From the NCBI GenBank assembly GCA_002344355.1, contig DDTN01000046.1, positions 1 to 64,000 on the forward strand: DNA of 64,000 nucleotides, read 5' to 3'. This document shows, piece by piece, positions 22,174 through 30,129 of the stretch. The stretch comes from Proteobacteria bacterium UBA2363. Lineage in GTDB: Bacteria; Pseudomonadota; Gammaproteobacteria; Xanthomonadales; UBA2363. Each line of letters opens with the position of its first letter. The first letter of the stretch is position 1. The notes beneath the pieces are model-generated. The model saw nothing but the letters and a program-made list of their open reading frames with translations. It did no database searches and was not told the DNA's origin. The position numbers and the translations under genes are program-made.

Positions 22174-23478
22174 ATGCGCCGTTCCCTGCTTTTCACCGCC
22201 CTGCTTGCCCCGGCCCTGGCCGCCGCCGCCCCCGGCGACCTGCTGGTCCACTGCGGCCGGGTGTTCGACGCCGACGGCGCCCGGATGCTCGACGCCCGCT
22301 ACCTGCTGGTGCGCGACGGCCGGATCGCCGCGATCGACCGCGCCGCCCCGGCCGATGCCGGCGACGCCGCCCGCATCGACCTGTCCGCGGCGACCTGCCT
22401 GCCCGGCCTGATCGACATGCACGTGCACCTGGGCAGCCAGACCAGTCCGGCCGCCTATGCCGAGGGCTTCCGGATGAATCCGGAGGACTACGCCTACCGC
22501 TCGGTGGGCTATGCCGAGAAGACCCTGATGGCCGGCTTCACCACGGTGCGCGACCTCGGCGGTGCCCAGGTCCAGGGACTGCGCAACGCCATCGACCAGG
22601 GCCTGGTGCGCGGCCCGCGGATCATGGCCGCCGGCAAGTCGATCGCCACCACCGGCGGCCATGCCGACCCGCGCAACGGTATCAGCCGCGAGCTGATCCA
22701 GGCGCTGGGCTACCCGGGCCCCGAGGACGGCGTGGTGGCCGGCGAGGTCGAGGCCCGGCGCGCGGTGCGCCAGCGCTACAAGGAAGGCTCGGACCTGATC
22801 AAGATCACCGCCACCGGCGGCGTGCTCAGCTTCGCGCGCAGCGGCGACAACCCGCAGTTCATGGAGGACGAGATCCGCGCCATCGTGCAGACCGCCCGCG
22901 ATTACGGCTACAAGGTGGCCGCCCATGCGCACGGCGCCGAGGGCATGCGCCGGGCGGTTGCCGCCGGCGTCGACTCGATCGAGCACGGCACCTGGATGGA
23001 CGACGAGGTGATGGCCCTGATGCGCGAGCGCGGCACCTGGTACGTGCCGACCATCACGGCCGGCGTGTTCGTCGGCGAGATGGCGCGCGAGCCCGGCTAC
23101 TACCCGGAGATCGTCCGGCCCAAGGCGCTGGCGGTCGGCCCGCAGATCCAGCGCACCTTCGCGCGCGCCTGGCGGGCCGGCGTGCGGATCGCCTTCGGCA
23201 CCGACGCCGGCGTCTTCCACCATGGCGACAACGCCCGCGAGTTCGAGCTGATGGTCGAGGCCGGTATGCCGCCGGCACAGGCCCTGCAGTCGGCGACCCG
23301 CAACGCCGCCGAGCTGCTCGGCCGCTGGGACGAGCTGGGCAGCCTTGAGGCCGGCAAGCTGGCCGACCTGGTCGCCGTGGCCGGCGATCCGCTCACCGAC
23401 ATCGGCCTGATGCGCCGGGTCGGCTTCGTGATGAAGGACGGCGTGGTCCACAAGGACGAGCTGACCGCCGGCCGATGA
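22174..23478 (+). CDS. Secreted metal-dependent amidohydrolase (Xaa-Pro dipeptidase-like)
   Basis: The 434-residue protein has a signal peptide (1-19, ending AAA-AP). The TIM-barrel amidohydrolase has H83 and H85 in DMHVHLG, a carboxylatable Lys near 210 in DLIKITATGG, His near 251 in AAHAHG, His near 274 in SIEHGTW and Asp near 344 in FGTDAGVFHH. This set matches the binuclear subgroup that hydrolyses L-Xaa-L-Pro or Xaa-Arg dipeptides. Exact substrate is not deducible. It is probably periplasmic. A GAGGAG lies about 9 nt before the ATG. Its stop overlaps the start of the hotdog-fold gene downstream (ATGA), so the two are an operon. Confidence 0.88.
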   Translation: MRRSLLFTALLAPALAAAAPGDLLVHCGRVFDADGARMLDARYLLVRDGRIAAIDRAAPADAGDAARIDLSAATCLPGLIDMHVHLGSQTSPAAYAEGFRMNPEDYAYRSVGYAEKTLMAGFTTVRDLGGAQVQGLRNAIDQGLVRGPRIMAAGKSIATTGGHADPRNGISRELIQALGYPGPEDGVVAGEVEARRAVRQRYKEGSDLIKITATGGVLSFARSGDNPQFMEDEIRAIVQTARDYGYKVAAHAHGAEGMRRAVAAGVDSIEHGTWMDDEVMALMRERGTWYVPTITAGVFVGEMAREPGYYPEIVRPKALAVGPQIQRTFARAWRAGVRIAFGTDAGVFHHGDNAREFELMVEAGMPPAQALQSATRNAAELLGRWDELGSLEAGKLADLVAVAGDPLTDIGLMRRVGFVMKDGVVHKDELTAGR

Positions 23479-23969
23479 GCCACGGTCCCGGCACCGGCCC
23501 GGCCGGGCGCCGCCTGTCGGCGCGCCGGCTGCGCTGGCTGATGAACCTGTGGCCGCCGTTCGCCTTCGCCGGCATCCGCGTGCTGGAACTGGATGAGGCC
23601 TTCCGCAGCGCCCGGGTGGTGCTGCGCCGGCGCTGGTGGAACGGCAACTACGTCGGCGTGCACTTCGGCGGCAGCCTGTTCGCGATGACCGACCCGTTCT
23701 GGATGATGCTGGCCATGCACCGCCTGGGGCCGGACTACGTGGTCTGGGACAAGGCCGCCGAAATCGATTTCGTCACGCCCGGCCGCCGCGACGTGTACGC
23801 CCGCTTCGAGCTGGACGACGCCACCGTCGAGGCGATGCGCGCGCAGGCCGCCGACGGCCAGCGCCACCTGCGCTGGTTCCGGACCGAGGTGGTCGACGCC
23901 GACGGCCAGGTGGTGGCCCGGGTCCGCAAGCAGCTGCATGTGCGACTGAAGCAGCGTGCCGGGAGGTGA
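23475..23969 (+). CDS. DUF4442 hotdog-fold protein (thioesterase-like)
   Basis: The 164-residue cytosolic protein has an N-terminal basic stretch and the DUF4442 pattern: LMNLWPPFAFAGIRVLEL, then RRWWNGNYVGVHFGGSLFAM, TDPFWMMLAM and a closing RKQLHVRLKQ strand. It is predicted to adopt a single hotdog domain. Relatives are annotated as putative acyl-CoA thioesterases, but a catalytic activity is not established. It is translationally coupled to the secreted amidohydrolase (ATGA overlap), though the two act in different compartments, so a shared pathway is not obvious. Confidence 0.85.
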   Translation: MSHGPGTGPAGRRLSARRLRWLMNLWPPFAFAGIRVLELDEAFRSARVVLRRRWWNGNYVGVHFGGSLFAMTDPFWMMLAMHRLGPDYVVWDKAAEIDFVTPGRRDVYARFELDDATVEAMRAQAADGQRHLRWFRTEVVDADGQVVARVRKQLHVRLKQRAGR

Positions 23970-24320
23970 GGGCCGGAAGCCCGCGCAAGGTGCGCAGCAC
24001 CGGAGCGCATCGCCCCCCTGATTGCACGGCTCACTCCCTGAGGCCGGCCGACATCCGGTGGGCCGTCGGGAGGGGGGCTTCTGGCAGGGCCGGTGGGACG
24101 CGGTGGCGCAGGGCTCGATTCGGCTCGTGGGCGCCTGGATCGGGCTGGCGGAAGGGCGGGTCCAGCGCCCTCGAGTCGCCATGCGACCGCAGGCGCACTA
24201 CCGATGCGACGGAATCCGCAGTCGCAGCGTCCTTCCCCCAACATTCGCCGCTAACCCGGTTGGCCTGCGCCGAGGAGCAGGTTCCCGGTATCTTCCGGTG
24301 TGCGCGGACGTGAGGACGGC
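23970..24320 (+). other. 351-nt gap, no gene recognised
   Basis: The stretch between the DUF4442 gene and the outer-membrane-barrel gene contains an open frame at 24022-24324, but its product has no plausible motif and its composition looks like chance. No hairpin with a T-run or clear promoter hexamer is visible. A GTGAGGACGGC at its end supplies the Shine-Dalgarno of the next gene. Confidence 0.4.
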
Positions 24321-25271
24321 ATGAACTTGCGATACGGGATCACTGCCCTCGTCTTGCTGTCGGCATCGGTCATCTCCGGCGAGGCGCAGGCGGAAAACCC
24401 CTTCGCCACCCGGCACAGCCAGGTCACGGTCGGGTATGGCGCGCTCGATGGACCGGGCGGCCCCGACGACCCCTTCTCGCGGAATGTCCAGACTCTCGAT
24501 GACGGCGAGCGCCGGGCGCTGAAGGTGGCCGTGTCCCTGGGGGCTGGATTTTCCCTCGCCCTGGGACTGGACCGGGAACGTCTGCGCTACGCCAGCCCGC
24601 TGGAGCCTGGCTGCCAGCCCGACGCGAGATTCTTCTTTGCTGGGATCGCCTGCCAACTCCAGGTGCGGCCGCGCGGTCCCGGCCAGACGACCGACAAGGC
24701 GGAAACCTTCAGCGTAGACGTGCGCTTCCACCGCCCGATCAGCGACCGCTTCCACCTTGATGCCGAACTCGGCTATGGGCGCCTGGCCTGGCAGACCCGC
24801 GACGATGTCGAGGCGATCGCGGTCGGCCGCTGCCTGGCCATCGATCCAACCTTCGACATGGCACCGCTGGACCGCCTGCGCGCCACGCGGCGCATTCCCG
24901 AGTGCCGGACCAGCGCCGGCAGCAACCTCAAGTCCGGGCCGCACGGCAGCCTGCAGCTCAGCTACCGCCTGGCCGGGCCGGTCTGGCTGGCAGGCGGCTA
25001 CACCGTGCAGCGCTACGCCTGGCTGCCTTACCGGCACCTGGCCTACAACCGCTTCAGGGAAGCCAACGGCGGCTGCCTCGACCCCCAGAACTGCTTCGCA
25101 TTCGGGTGGTATCGCACGCGCATCCGCCCGGACCATCCCTCCAGCACCGACTTCTTCACCGCCGCCGTGGGATCGCGGCTCGGCCGGCACTTCCATGCCG
25201 CCCTCAGCTACGAGTTCGGCGGCTCCCGCGACTGGGACGTGCTGGGCGCGCGGCTGGGCTGGTGGTTCTGA
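24321..25271 (+). CDS. Outer-membrane beta-barrel protein, unknown function
   Basis: The 316-residue protein has a signal peptide ending AQA before ENPF (about residue 25). It shows many short alternating hydrophobic strands (HSQVTVGYGAL, FSVDVRFHRP, FHLDAELGYGRLAW, GSLQLSYRLAG, WLAGGYTVQRYAW, FHAALSYEFGG) and ends in LGARLGWWF. The C-terminal aromatic Phe is the usual Bam-recognition signal. Cys residues near 100, 115, 175, 190 and 245 may form periplasmic or surface disulfides. Start 24321 is preferred over one 21 nt upstream because GAGG precedes it and the signal peptide begins there. No specific family is recognised. It stands alone, so its role cannot be inferred from neighbours. Confidence 0.75.
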   Translation: MNLRYGITALVLLSASVISGEAQAENPFATRHSQVTVGYGALDGPGGPDDPFSRNVQTLDDGERRALKVAVSLGAGFSLALGLDRERLRYASPLEPGCQPDARFFFAGIACQLQVRPRGPGQTTDKAETFSVDVRFHRPISDRFHLDAELGYGRLAWQTRDDVEAIAVGRCLAIDPTFDMAPLDRLRATRRIPECRTSAGSNLKSGPHGSLQLSYRLAGPVWLAGGYTVQRYAWLPYRHLAYNRFREANGGCLDPQNCFAFGWYRTRIRPDHPSSTDFFTAAVGSRLGRHFHAALSYEFGGSRDWDVLGARLGWWF

Positions 25272-25295
25272 AGGGGTCGCGAGGCGGCGCCGGGG

Positions 25296-25934
25296 TCAGG
25301 GGCGCGACGCCGGCTCGTCGGCGGCTTCGCCCGGCCCCGTGCCCGACGCCGGTTCCGGCCCGGGTTCGGGGTGCCGGGGCGGCAGGTGCAGCAGCTCGCG
25401 CAGGCGCCGGCCCTGGGCGGCGAAGCGGCGCGCCTCCCAGTGCAGGATCCGGTAGCCGATGTCGAGCATGATGGCGACGCCCAGGCCGGTGACGAAGCCG
25501 CCGACGAACAGGCCGTTGGCGGCCTTGAGCACCGGTCCCAGGTGCTGGCCGAAGCCGACCGCATCCATCAGGGTGACGCCCAGCCAGCCGGTGAAGCCGA
25601 AGATCGGCAGGATGGTGAACGGGTTGGTGATGAACTGCAGGGCGATGGTGACGGTGAGGTTGGCGCGCAGTGCCAGCGCCAGGCCGAAGGCGATCAGGAA
25701 CTGGAAGCCGTACAGGGGCAGGAAGGCGAGGATGGTGCCGGCGTAGAGCGCGCGCAGCACCTGCGGGCGCTTGAACGACCACAGGAAGGGCGCCTTGTGC
25801 GCAGCGTCCTGGAACCACTTGATGATCGGGTAGCGGCGGATGTTGGCGCGCCGCGGCAGCGGCCGCAGCAGCCGGCGGATGCGGCGCTTGCGGCTGAGCT
25901 GCTCCTGGCGGTGGCGCTCGAGTTCCTGGTTCAT
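25296..25934 (-). CDS. DUF2062 membrane protein
   Basis: The 212-residue protein has a basic cytoplasmic N-terminus (RKRRIRRLLRPLPRR) and two to three membrane segments (about 62-90, 95-120, 145-170). The DUF2062 signature FLPLYGFQFL and ITNPFTILPIFGF is clear. The C-terminus is a Pro/Gly/Glu-rich tail. Function is unknown; relatives are found near lpxK or competence genes. It is convergent with the outer-membrane barrel gene and divergent from ybbN across a 279-nt gap without recognisable features. The start at 25934 gives the usual basic N-terminus. Confidence 0.88.
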   Translation of the reverse strand: MNQELERHRQEQLSRKRRIRRLLRPLPRRANIRRYPIIKWFQDAAHKAPFLWSFKRPQVLRALYAGTILAFLPLYGFQFLIAFGLALALRANLTVTIALQFITNPFTILPIFGFTGWLGVTLMDAVGFGQHLGPVLKAANGLFVGGFVTGLGVAIMLDIGYRILHWEARRFAAQGRRLRELLHLPPRHPEPGPEPASGTGPGEAADEPASRP

Positions 25935-26213
25935 GGCCCGGTCCGTGAGGCGCTCATTGTCGCAGCGGCCGGCACCTGCGGCGATGCCGGCCTGCCGCGG
26001 GCGCAGGGCGCGGTTCAGGGGCGCGGGGCGGTCCTTGGCACGCGGGAGCGGGGGTCGCGGCGTATCGCCGCGGTCGCCTCCTGACGCCGGGGCCGGGGCG
26101 GGATCCCGTGGCAGGCCCCGTCGCGCCACCGGCAGCCGATGCGCCGCGCTGGCCTTGCGGCGGACGATTCCGCCACCATGTCCGCAACATCCGTCCAGCC
26201 ACGCGAGCCGTCC

Positions 26214-27080
26214 ATGTCCCAGGCCCTTGCCGTCACCACCGCCGACTTCGAGACCGAGGTCATCGCCGCCTCCCTGCACACCCCCGTGCTGGTCGACTTC
26301 TGGGCGCCCTGGTGCGCGCCCTGCCGTGCGCTGGGGCCGGTGCTCGACAAGCTGGCCGGCGAGCTGGCCGGGCGGCTCAAGGTGGTCAAGGTCAACACCG
26401 ACGAGGAGATGCAGCTGGCCTCGGTGTTCGGCATCCGCAGCCTGCCGACCGTGGTGCTGATCAAGGACGGCCAGCCGGTCGACGGCTTCATGGGCGCCCA
26501 GCCCGAGGGGGTGATCCGGCAGTGGCTGGCGCCGCACCTGCCCGACGCCGACGCGGCGGTCGAGCCCGAGGTCGCCGAGCCGGCCGCCGCGGCACCGGCT
26601 GCGAGCTTCGATCCGGTCCAGCGCCTGGCCCAGGCCCGCCATGCCCTGGCCGAGGCGCCCGAGGACGGCGAGCGCCGCCTGGACCTGGTCGAGGCCCTGC
26701 TGGCCGCCGGAGAACTCGACGAGGCCCTGTCGCGCCTGGACGACCTGCCGGCCGACCTCGCCACCGGCGACCGCGCCCGGCGCGCCCGTGCCCTGCTCGA
26801 CTTCCACTACCAGGCGGCGCGCGCGCCTGCCGTGCCCGCGCTGGACGCGCGCCTGCAGGCCAACGCCGACGACCACGAGGCACGGCACCTGCTGGGCGTG
26901 CGCCTGCTGCTGGACGGCGACGCGCCGGCCGCGCTGGACGCCTTCCTGGAGATCATGCGGCGCGACCGCAAGTACGGCGACGACCTCGGCCGCAAGGCCC
27001 TGGTCCAGGCGTTCGCGGTGGTCGACGACGCCGAGCTGGTCGGCCAGGTGCGGCGCCGGATGTCCTCGCTGCTGTTCTGA
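26214..27080 (+). CDS. ybbN: Thioredoxin-like co-chaperone YbbN (CnoX)
   Basis: This 288-residue protein has an N-terminal thioredoxin domain (1-110) with active site WCAPC (C34, C37), followed by an Ala/Glu-rich linker and TPR-like helices to the end. YbbN proteins hold unfolded proteins for DnaK and GroEL. The Escherichia protein lacks the redox pair, whereas this one keeps both cysteines and could be oxidoreductase-active. In-frame ATGs at 26139 and 26178 are alternative starts; none has a good Shine-Dalgarno. I prefer 26214 because the thioredoxin domain begins shortly after it. A frame-complete TPR part argues for an intact gene. Confidence 0.9.
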   Translation: MSQALAVTTADFETEVIAASLHTPVLVDFWAPWCAPCRALGPVLDKLAGELAGRLKVVKVNTDEEMQLASVFGIRSLPTVVLIKDGQPVDGFMGAQPEGVIRQWLAPHLPDADAAVEPEVAEPAAAAPAASFDPVQRLAQARHALAEAPEDGERRLDLVEALLAAGELDEALSRLDDLPADLATGDRARRARALLDFHYQAARAPAVPALDARLQANADDHEARHLLGVRLLLDGDAPAALDAFLEIMRRDRKYGDDLGRKALVQAFAVVDDAELVGQVRRRMSSLLF

Positions 27081-27257
27081 CCTGGCTGTCCTCCGGGCCG
27101 GCGCCGGGCTTGGGCATCGGCAAGCGGGGCTGGCACACTGACCGGCAGGCGCCGACCCTGCCTGCAGATCGCGCGCAGGATGCACGGTGGCCGGCGGGTG
27201 CAGCAGGCTTTCTCCCTGCGGTCCCGATGGAGTTTCCCGACTTTTCGGAGTTGCCTG

Positions 27258-27533
27258 ATGGCCAGAGCACTGCTTTTCTCGAACATCGGTTTCCAGGGTG
27301 CGGTTCGCGAGATCCGGGCCTCGGACCCGGACCTCGTTCTGAACGGGCGTGACTTCGAGTTCTCGTCGGCCCTCGTCGCCAGCGGCACGCTCACGCTGTA
27401 CGCGGAGGCCGGCTACCAGGGTGCCAGCATCCAGCTGGATGCTGCGGGTGGCCCGGAGTCCGATGGCGCCTACGAGGATCATGCCGACTGGTCGGGGCAA
27501 ACCCCCTTCCACGTCCGCTCCGTGCAGGCCTGA
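27258..27533 (+). CDS. Small beta/gamma-crystallin-like protein
   Basis: This 91-residue protein has two Greek-key-like halves: ALLFSNIGFQGAVREI (4-19) and LTLYAEAGYQGASIQLD (45-61). The second shows the Y/F-x-x-x-GYQG-x-S pattern of beta/gamma-crystallin motifs. Microbial members often bind calcium through N/D-x-x-S/T-S sites. RDFEFSSALV (31-40) fits such a site. It has no signal peptide, so it is cytosolic unless exported otherwise. GGAG lies 8 nt before the ATG at 27258, which fixes the start over longer frames. It precedes fghA by 69 nt on the same strand, but a functional link is not evident. Confidence 0.65.
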   Translation: MARALLFSNIGFQGAVREIRASDPDLVLNGRDFEFSSALVASGTLTLYAEAGYQGASIQLDAAGGPESDGAYEDHADWSGQTPFHVRSVQA

Positions 27534-27602
27534 CGCGGGTCCCACGCTGCCCGGAAGCATCCGCTCCGAGCCAGTCTCACGTCATCGACCGGAGCCCCAG
27601 CC

Positions 27603-28445
27603 ATGATCGAGATCCTTGCCGAACACCGCTGCCATGGCGGCAGCCAGGGCTTCTACCGCCACGTTTCGGACGCCTGCGGCGGCCCGATGCGCTTTTCGGT
27701 GTTCCTGCCGCCGCAGGCGGCCGCGCAGCCGGTGCCGGTGCTGTACTGCCTGGCCGGCCTGACCTGCACCGAGGAGACCTTCATGATCAAGGCCGGCGCC
27801 CAGCGCCTGGCCGCCGAACTCGGACTGGCCCTGGTCGCGCCCGACACCAGCCCGCGCGACACCGGCATCGAGGGCGCCACCGGCGACTGGGAGTTCGGCG
27901 AGGGGGCCGGCTTCTACCTCGATGCCACGCAGCCGCCCTGGTCGTCGCGCTTCCGGATGCGCACCTGGGTCGCCGAGGAGCTGCCGGCCCTGGTCGAAGG
28001 TCATTTCCGGCTGGATGGCGCGCGCCGCGGCCTGCTCGGCCACTCGATGGGCGGCCACGGCGCGCTGACCATCGGCCTGGGCGAACCGCAGCGCTACCGG
28101 TCGCTGTCGGCGCTGGCGCCGATCGTCGCGCCTGCGCAGGTGCCCTGGGGGCTCAAGGCCCTGCCCCGCTACCTGGGCGAGGACCGCGCCGACTGGGCCG
28201 CCTACGACGCCTGCGAGCTGGTCCGCCGCGGCGCCCGCTTCCCGGGCACGATCCTCGTCGACCAGGGCGAGGCCGACCGCTTCCTCCACGAGCAGCTCCG
28301 TCCCGGCCTGTTCGCCGACACCTGCGCCGAGGCCGGCCAGGCGCTCGAGCTGCGCCTGCACCCCGGCTACGACCATGGCTACTTCTTCATCCAGAGCGTG
28401 ATCGACGACCACCTGCGCCACCACGCCGCCGCGCTGGCGGCATGA
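27603..28445 (+). CDS. fghA: S-formylglutathione hydrolase
   Basis: The enzyme hydrolyses S-formylglutathione to formate and glutathione in formaldehyde detoxification. The 280-residue esterase-D-type alpha/beta hydrolase has the nucleophile elbow GHSMGGHGAL (S148), Asp near 225 in DQGEADRFL and His near 258 in PGYDHGYFF. LYCLAGLTCTEE near 47-58 forms the oxyanion loop and is family-specific. The usual partner, glutathione-dependent formaldehyde dehydrogenase, is not adjacent in this window. The gene is followed after 34 nt by an EamA transporter. Confidence 0.95.
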   Translation: MIEILAEHRCHGGSQGFYRHVSDACGGPMRFSVFLPPQAAAQPVPVLYCLAGLTCTEETFMIKAGAQRLAAELGLALVAPDTSPRDTGIEGATGDWEFGEGAGFYLDATQPPWSSRFRMRTWVAEELPALVEGHFRLDGARRGLLGHSMGGHGALTIGLGEPQRYRSLSALAPIVAPAQVPWGLKALPRYLGEDRADWAAYDACELVRRGARFPGTILVDQGEADRFLHEQLRPGLFADTCAEAGQALELRLHPGYDHGYFFIQSVIDDHLRHHAAALAA

Positions 28446-28479
28446 GCCGGCGCGGGGCCAGCGCGACGGTGCGGCCGGC

Positions 28480-29379
28480 ATGACCCGGCAGCGCGCCACC
28501 CTGGCCGGGCTGGCAGCGATCGGCCTGTGGTCGGCGCTGGCCGTGCTGACCCTGGCCACCGCCGGCGTCCCGCCGTTCCAGTTGCTGGCCCTGGGCTTCG
28601 CGATCGGCGCGGCCACCGGGCTGGCGCTGCTGCGCCTGCGCGGCCCGCTGCTGCCCGCCTTGCGCCAGCCGCCGGCCGCCTTCGCCCTGGCCACCGCCGC
28701 GCTGTTCGGCTACCACGCCCTGTACTTCCTGGCCCTGAAGACGGCACCTGCGGTCGAGGCCAACCTGGTCAACTACCTGTGGCCGCTGCTGATCGTCGCC
28801 TTCGCCGCCCTGCTGCCGGGCGTGCGGATCCGGGCGCGGCAGGTGGCCGGGACGGTCCTCGGGCTGGCAGGGGCGGTACTGATCGTCACCCGTGGCCAGG
28901 CGCTGGCGATCGAGGCCGCCCACCTGCCCGGCTACCTGGCCGCGCTGGGCGCGGCCCTGACCTGGGCCGCCTACTCGGTGCTCAACCGCCGCCACGCCGC
29001 GGTGCCCTCGGTGGCGATCGCCGGGCCCTGCCTGCTGGTCGCGGTGCTGGGCGGGCTGGCGCACCTGGCCACCGAGACCACGGTGGTGCCCAGCGCCGCA
29101 CAGTGGCTGGCGATCCTGGCGATGGGTGCCGGACCGGTCGGCGCCGCCTTCTGGTTCTGGGACATCGGCACCAAGCGCGGCGACCTGGCCCTGCTCGGCT
29201 CCCTGGCCTACCTGGCGCCCCTGCTGTCGACCGCCTGGCTGCTCCTGGCCGGCGCCGGCGCCCCGCACTGGAGCCAGGCCGCGGCCTGCGCCCTGATCGT
29301 CGGCGGCGGCCTGCTCAGCGTCAGCGCCCCGGCCGCGCCTGCACGCGCCGACGACGCCGGCGACCGGGCGATCGGCTAG
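28480..29379 (+). CDS. EamA (DMT superfamily) transporter, YddG-like
   Basis: This is a 299-residue inner-membrane protein with ten predicted helices in two EamA repeats. NYLWPLLIVAFAALLPG and FWFWDIGTKRGDLALLG are typical of the branch that includes the aromatic amino-acid exporter YddG. Actual substrate cannot be read from sequence. The C-terminal tail (about 15 residues) is polar. It lies 34 nt after fghA and 33 nt before a secreted protein gene, on one strand, so read-through is likely. Confidence 0.87.
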   Translation: MTRQRATLAGLAAIGLWSALAVLTLATAGVPPFQLLALGFAIGAATGLALLRLRGPLLPALRQPPAAFALATAALFGYHALYFLALKTAPAVEANLVNYLWPLLIVAFAALLPGVRIRARQVAGTVLGLAGAVLIVTRGQALAIEAAHLPGYLAALGAALTWAAYSVLNRRHAAVPSVAIAGPCLLVAVLGGLAHLATETTVVPSAAQWLAILAMGAGPVGAAFWFWDIGTKRGDLALLGSLAYLAPLLSTAWLLLAGAGAPHWSQAAACALIVGGGLLSVSAPAAPARADDAGDRAIG

Positions 29380-29412
29380 CCTTGCGCCACGCGCCGCCGT
29401 CGGAGGTCCGCC

Positions 29413-30123
29413 ATGACCGTATCCCGCATCCTGCTGACCCTGCCGCTGCTGGCAGCCGGTGCCGCCGGGCATGCCGATGAGGTCTTCAGGATGGCGCTCG
29501 AGGCACCGGCCGGCCGCGCCGTGCCGGTCAGCGCGCCGGCGGCCTGCACCGGCGGCCTGCGCAACGACGACGGCAGCTACGAGGGCGCGGTCGGCTACGC
29601 CAACGCGGTACCGCTGGGCAGCTACGTGATGGCCTTCGACATTCCCGAGGGCTTCGCGCCGACCCGGGTCTGCGTCTGCTGGACGCGCGGGCCGTTCAAC
29701 ACCGGCCCGGACATCGACTTCGAACTGGTCTTCCATGCCGCCGACGGCACCGGACCCAAGGGCGAGCCGGACTGGCCCGGCACCTTCTTGGCCCGGGTCA
29801 CGGCGCGCGCCGAGGGCGTCCCCGAGTTCGCGGTCGACGGCGTCGCCCTGTTTCCGGTCGAATTGCCCAGCGCGCTGGGCAGGTTGTCCGGACGCGTCCA
29901 TGTCGGCGCCGAATGGCAACCGTTCGTCGACCGGCAGTTCTTCCTGTGCAACGACGCCGAGGTCGGCGGCGGCACCACCCGGCCGGTGTTCGAGGCCTTC
30001 GGCAGCACCAACGAGGGCCAGAGCTGGTCGCCGGTGTCGCCGAACCGGCCGACCTACCGCGCCCTGGGCACCGTGCTGTTCGGCAACGCGCTGTTCGGCG
30101 ACGGCTTCGACGCCCTGCCCTGA
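29413..30123 (+). CDS. Secreted protein with C-terminal LFGDGFD tail, unknown
   Basis: This is a 236-residue protein with a signal peptide (about 1-21, ending GHA-DEV). The mature part looks beta-rich, with strands such as SYVMAFDIPEGF, VCVCWTRGP, DIDFELVFHA and SGRVHVGAEW, and has a few Cys that could pair. No family is recognised. The last residues, ALFGDGFDALP, match the tail of three other exported proteins in this window, suggesting a shared sorting or processing signal. An AGGTCCGCC lies upstream of the ATG. It is convergent with rimO. Confidence 0.7.
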   Translation: MTVSRILLTLPLLAAGAAGHADEVFRMALEAPAGRAVPVSAPAACTGGLRNDDGSYEGAVGYANAVPLGSYVMAFDIPEGFAPTRVCVCWTRGPFNTGPDIDFELVFHAADGTGPKGEPDWPGTFLARVTARAEGVPEFAVDGVALFPVELPSALGRLSGRVHVGAEWQPFVDRQFFLCNDAEVGGGTTRPVFEAFGSTNEGQSWSPVSPNRPTYRALGTVLFGNALFGDGFDALP

Positions 30124-30129
30124 GCGGGC

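Noticed and set aside
17674..23451. Very long minus-strand frame of 1925 codons
   Set aside because: Only its last 344 codons are the true holA; the rest is an antisense or out-of-frame shadow of leuS, lptE and the amidohydrolase, caused by high GC.
24022..24324. 100-codon open frame in the gap before the outer-membrane barrel gene
   Set aside because: No Shine-Dalgarno, no motif, composition like chance, and it ends inside the next gene's start.
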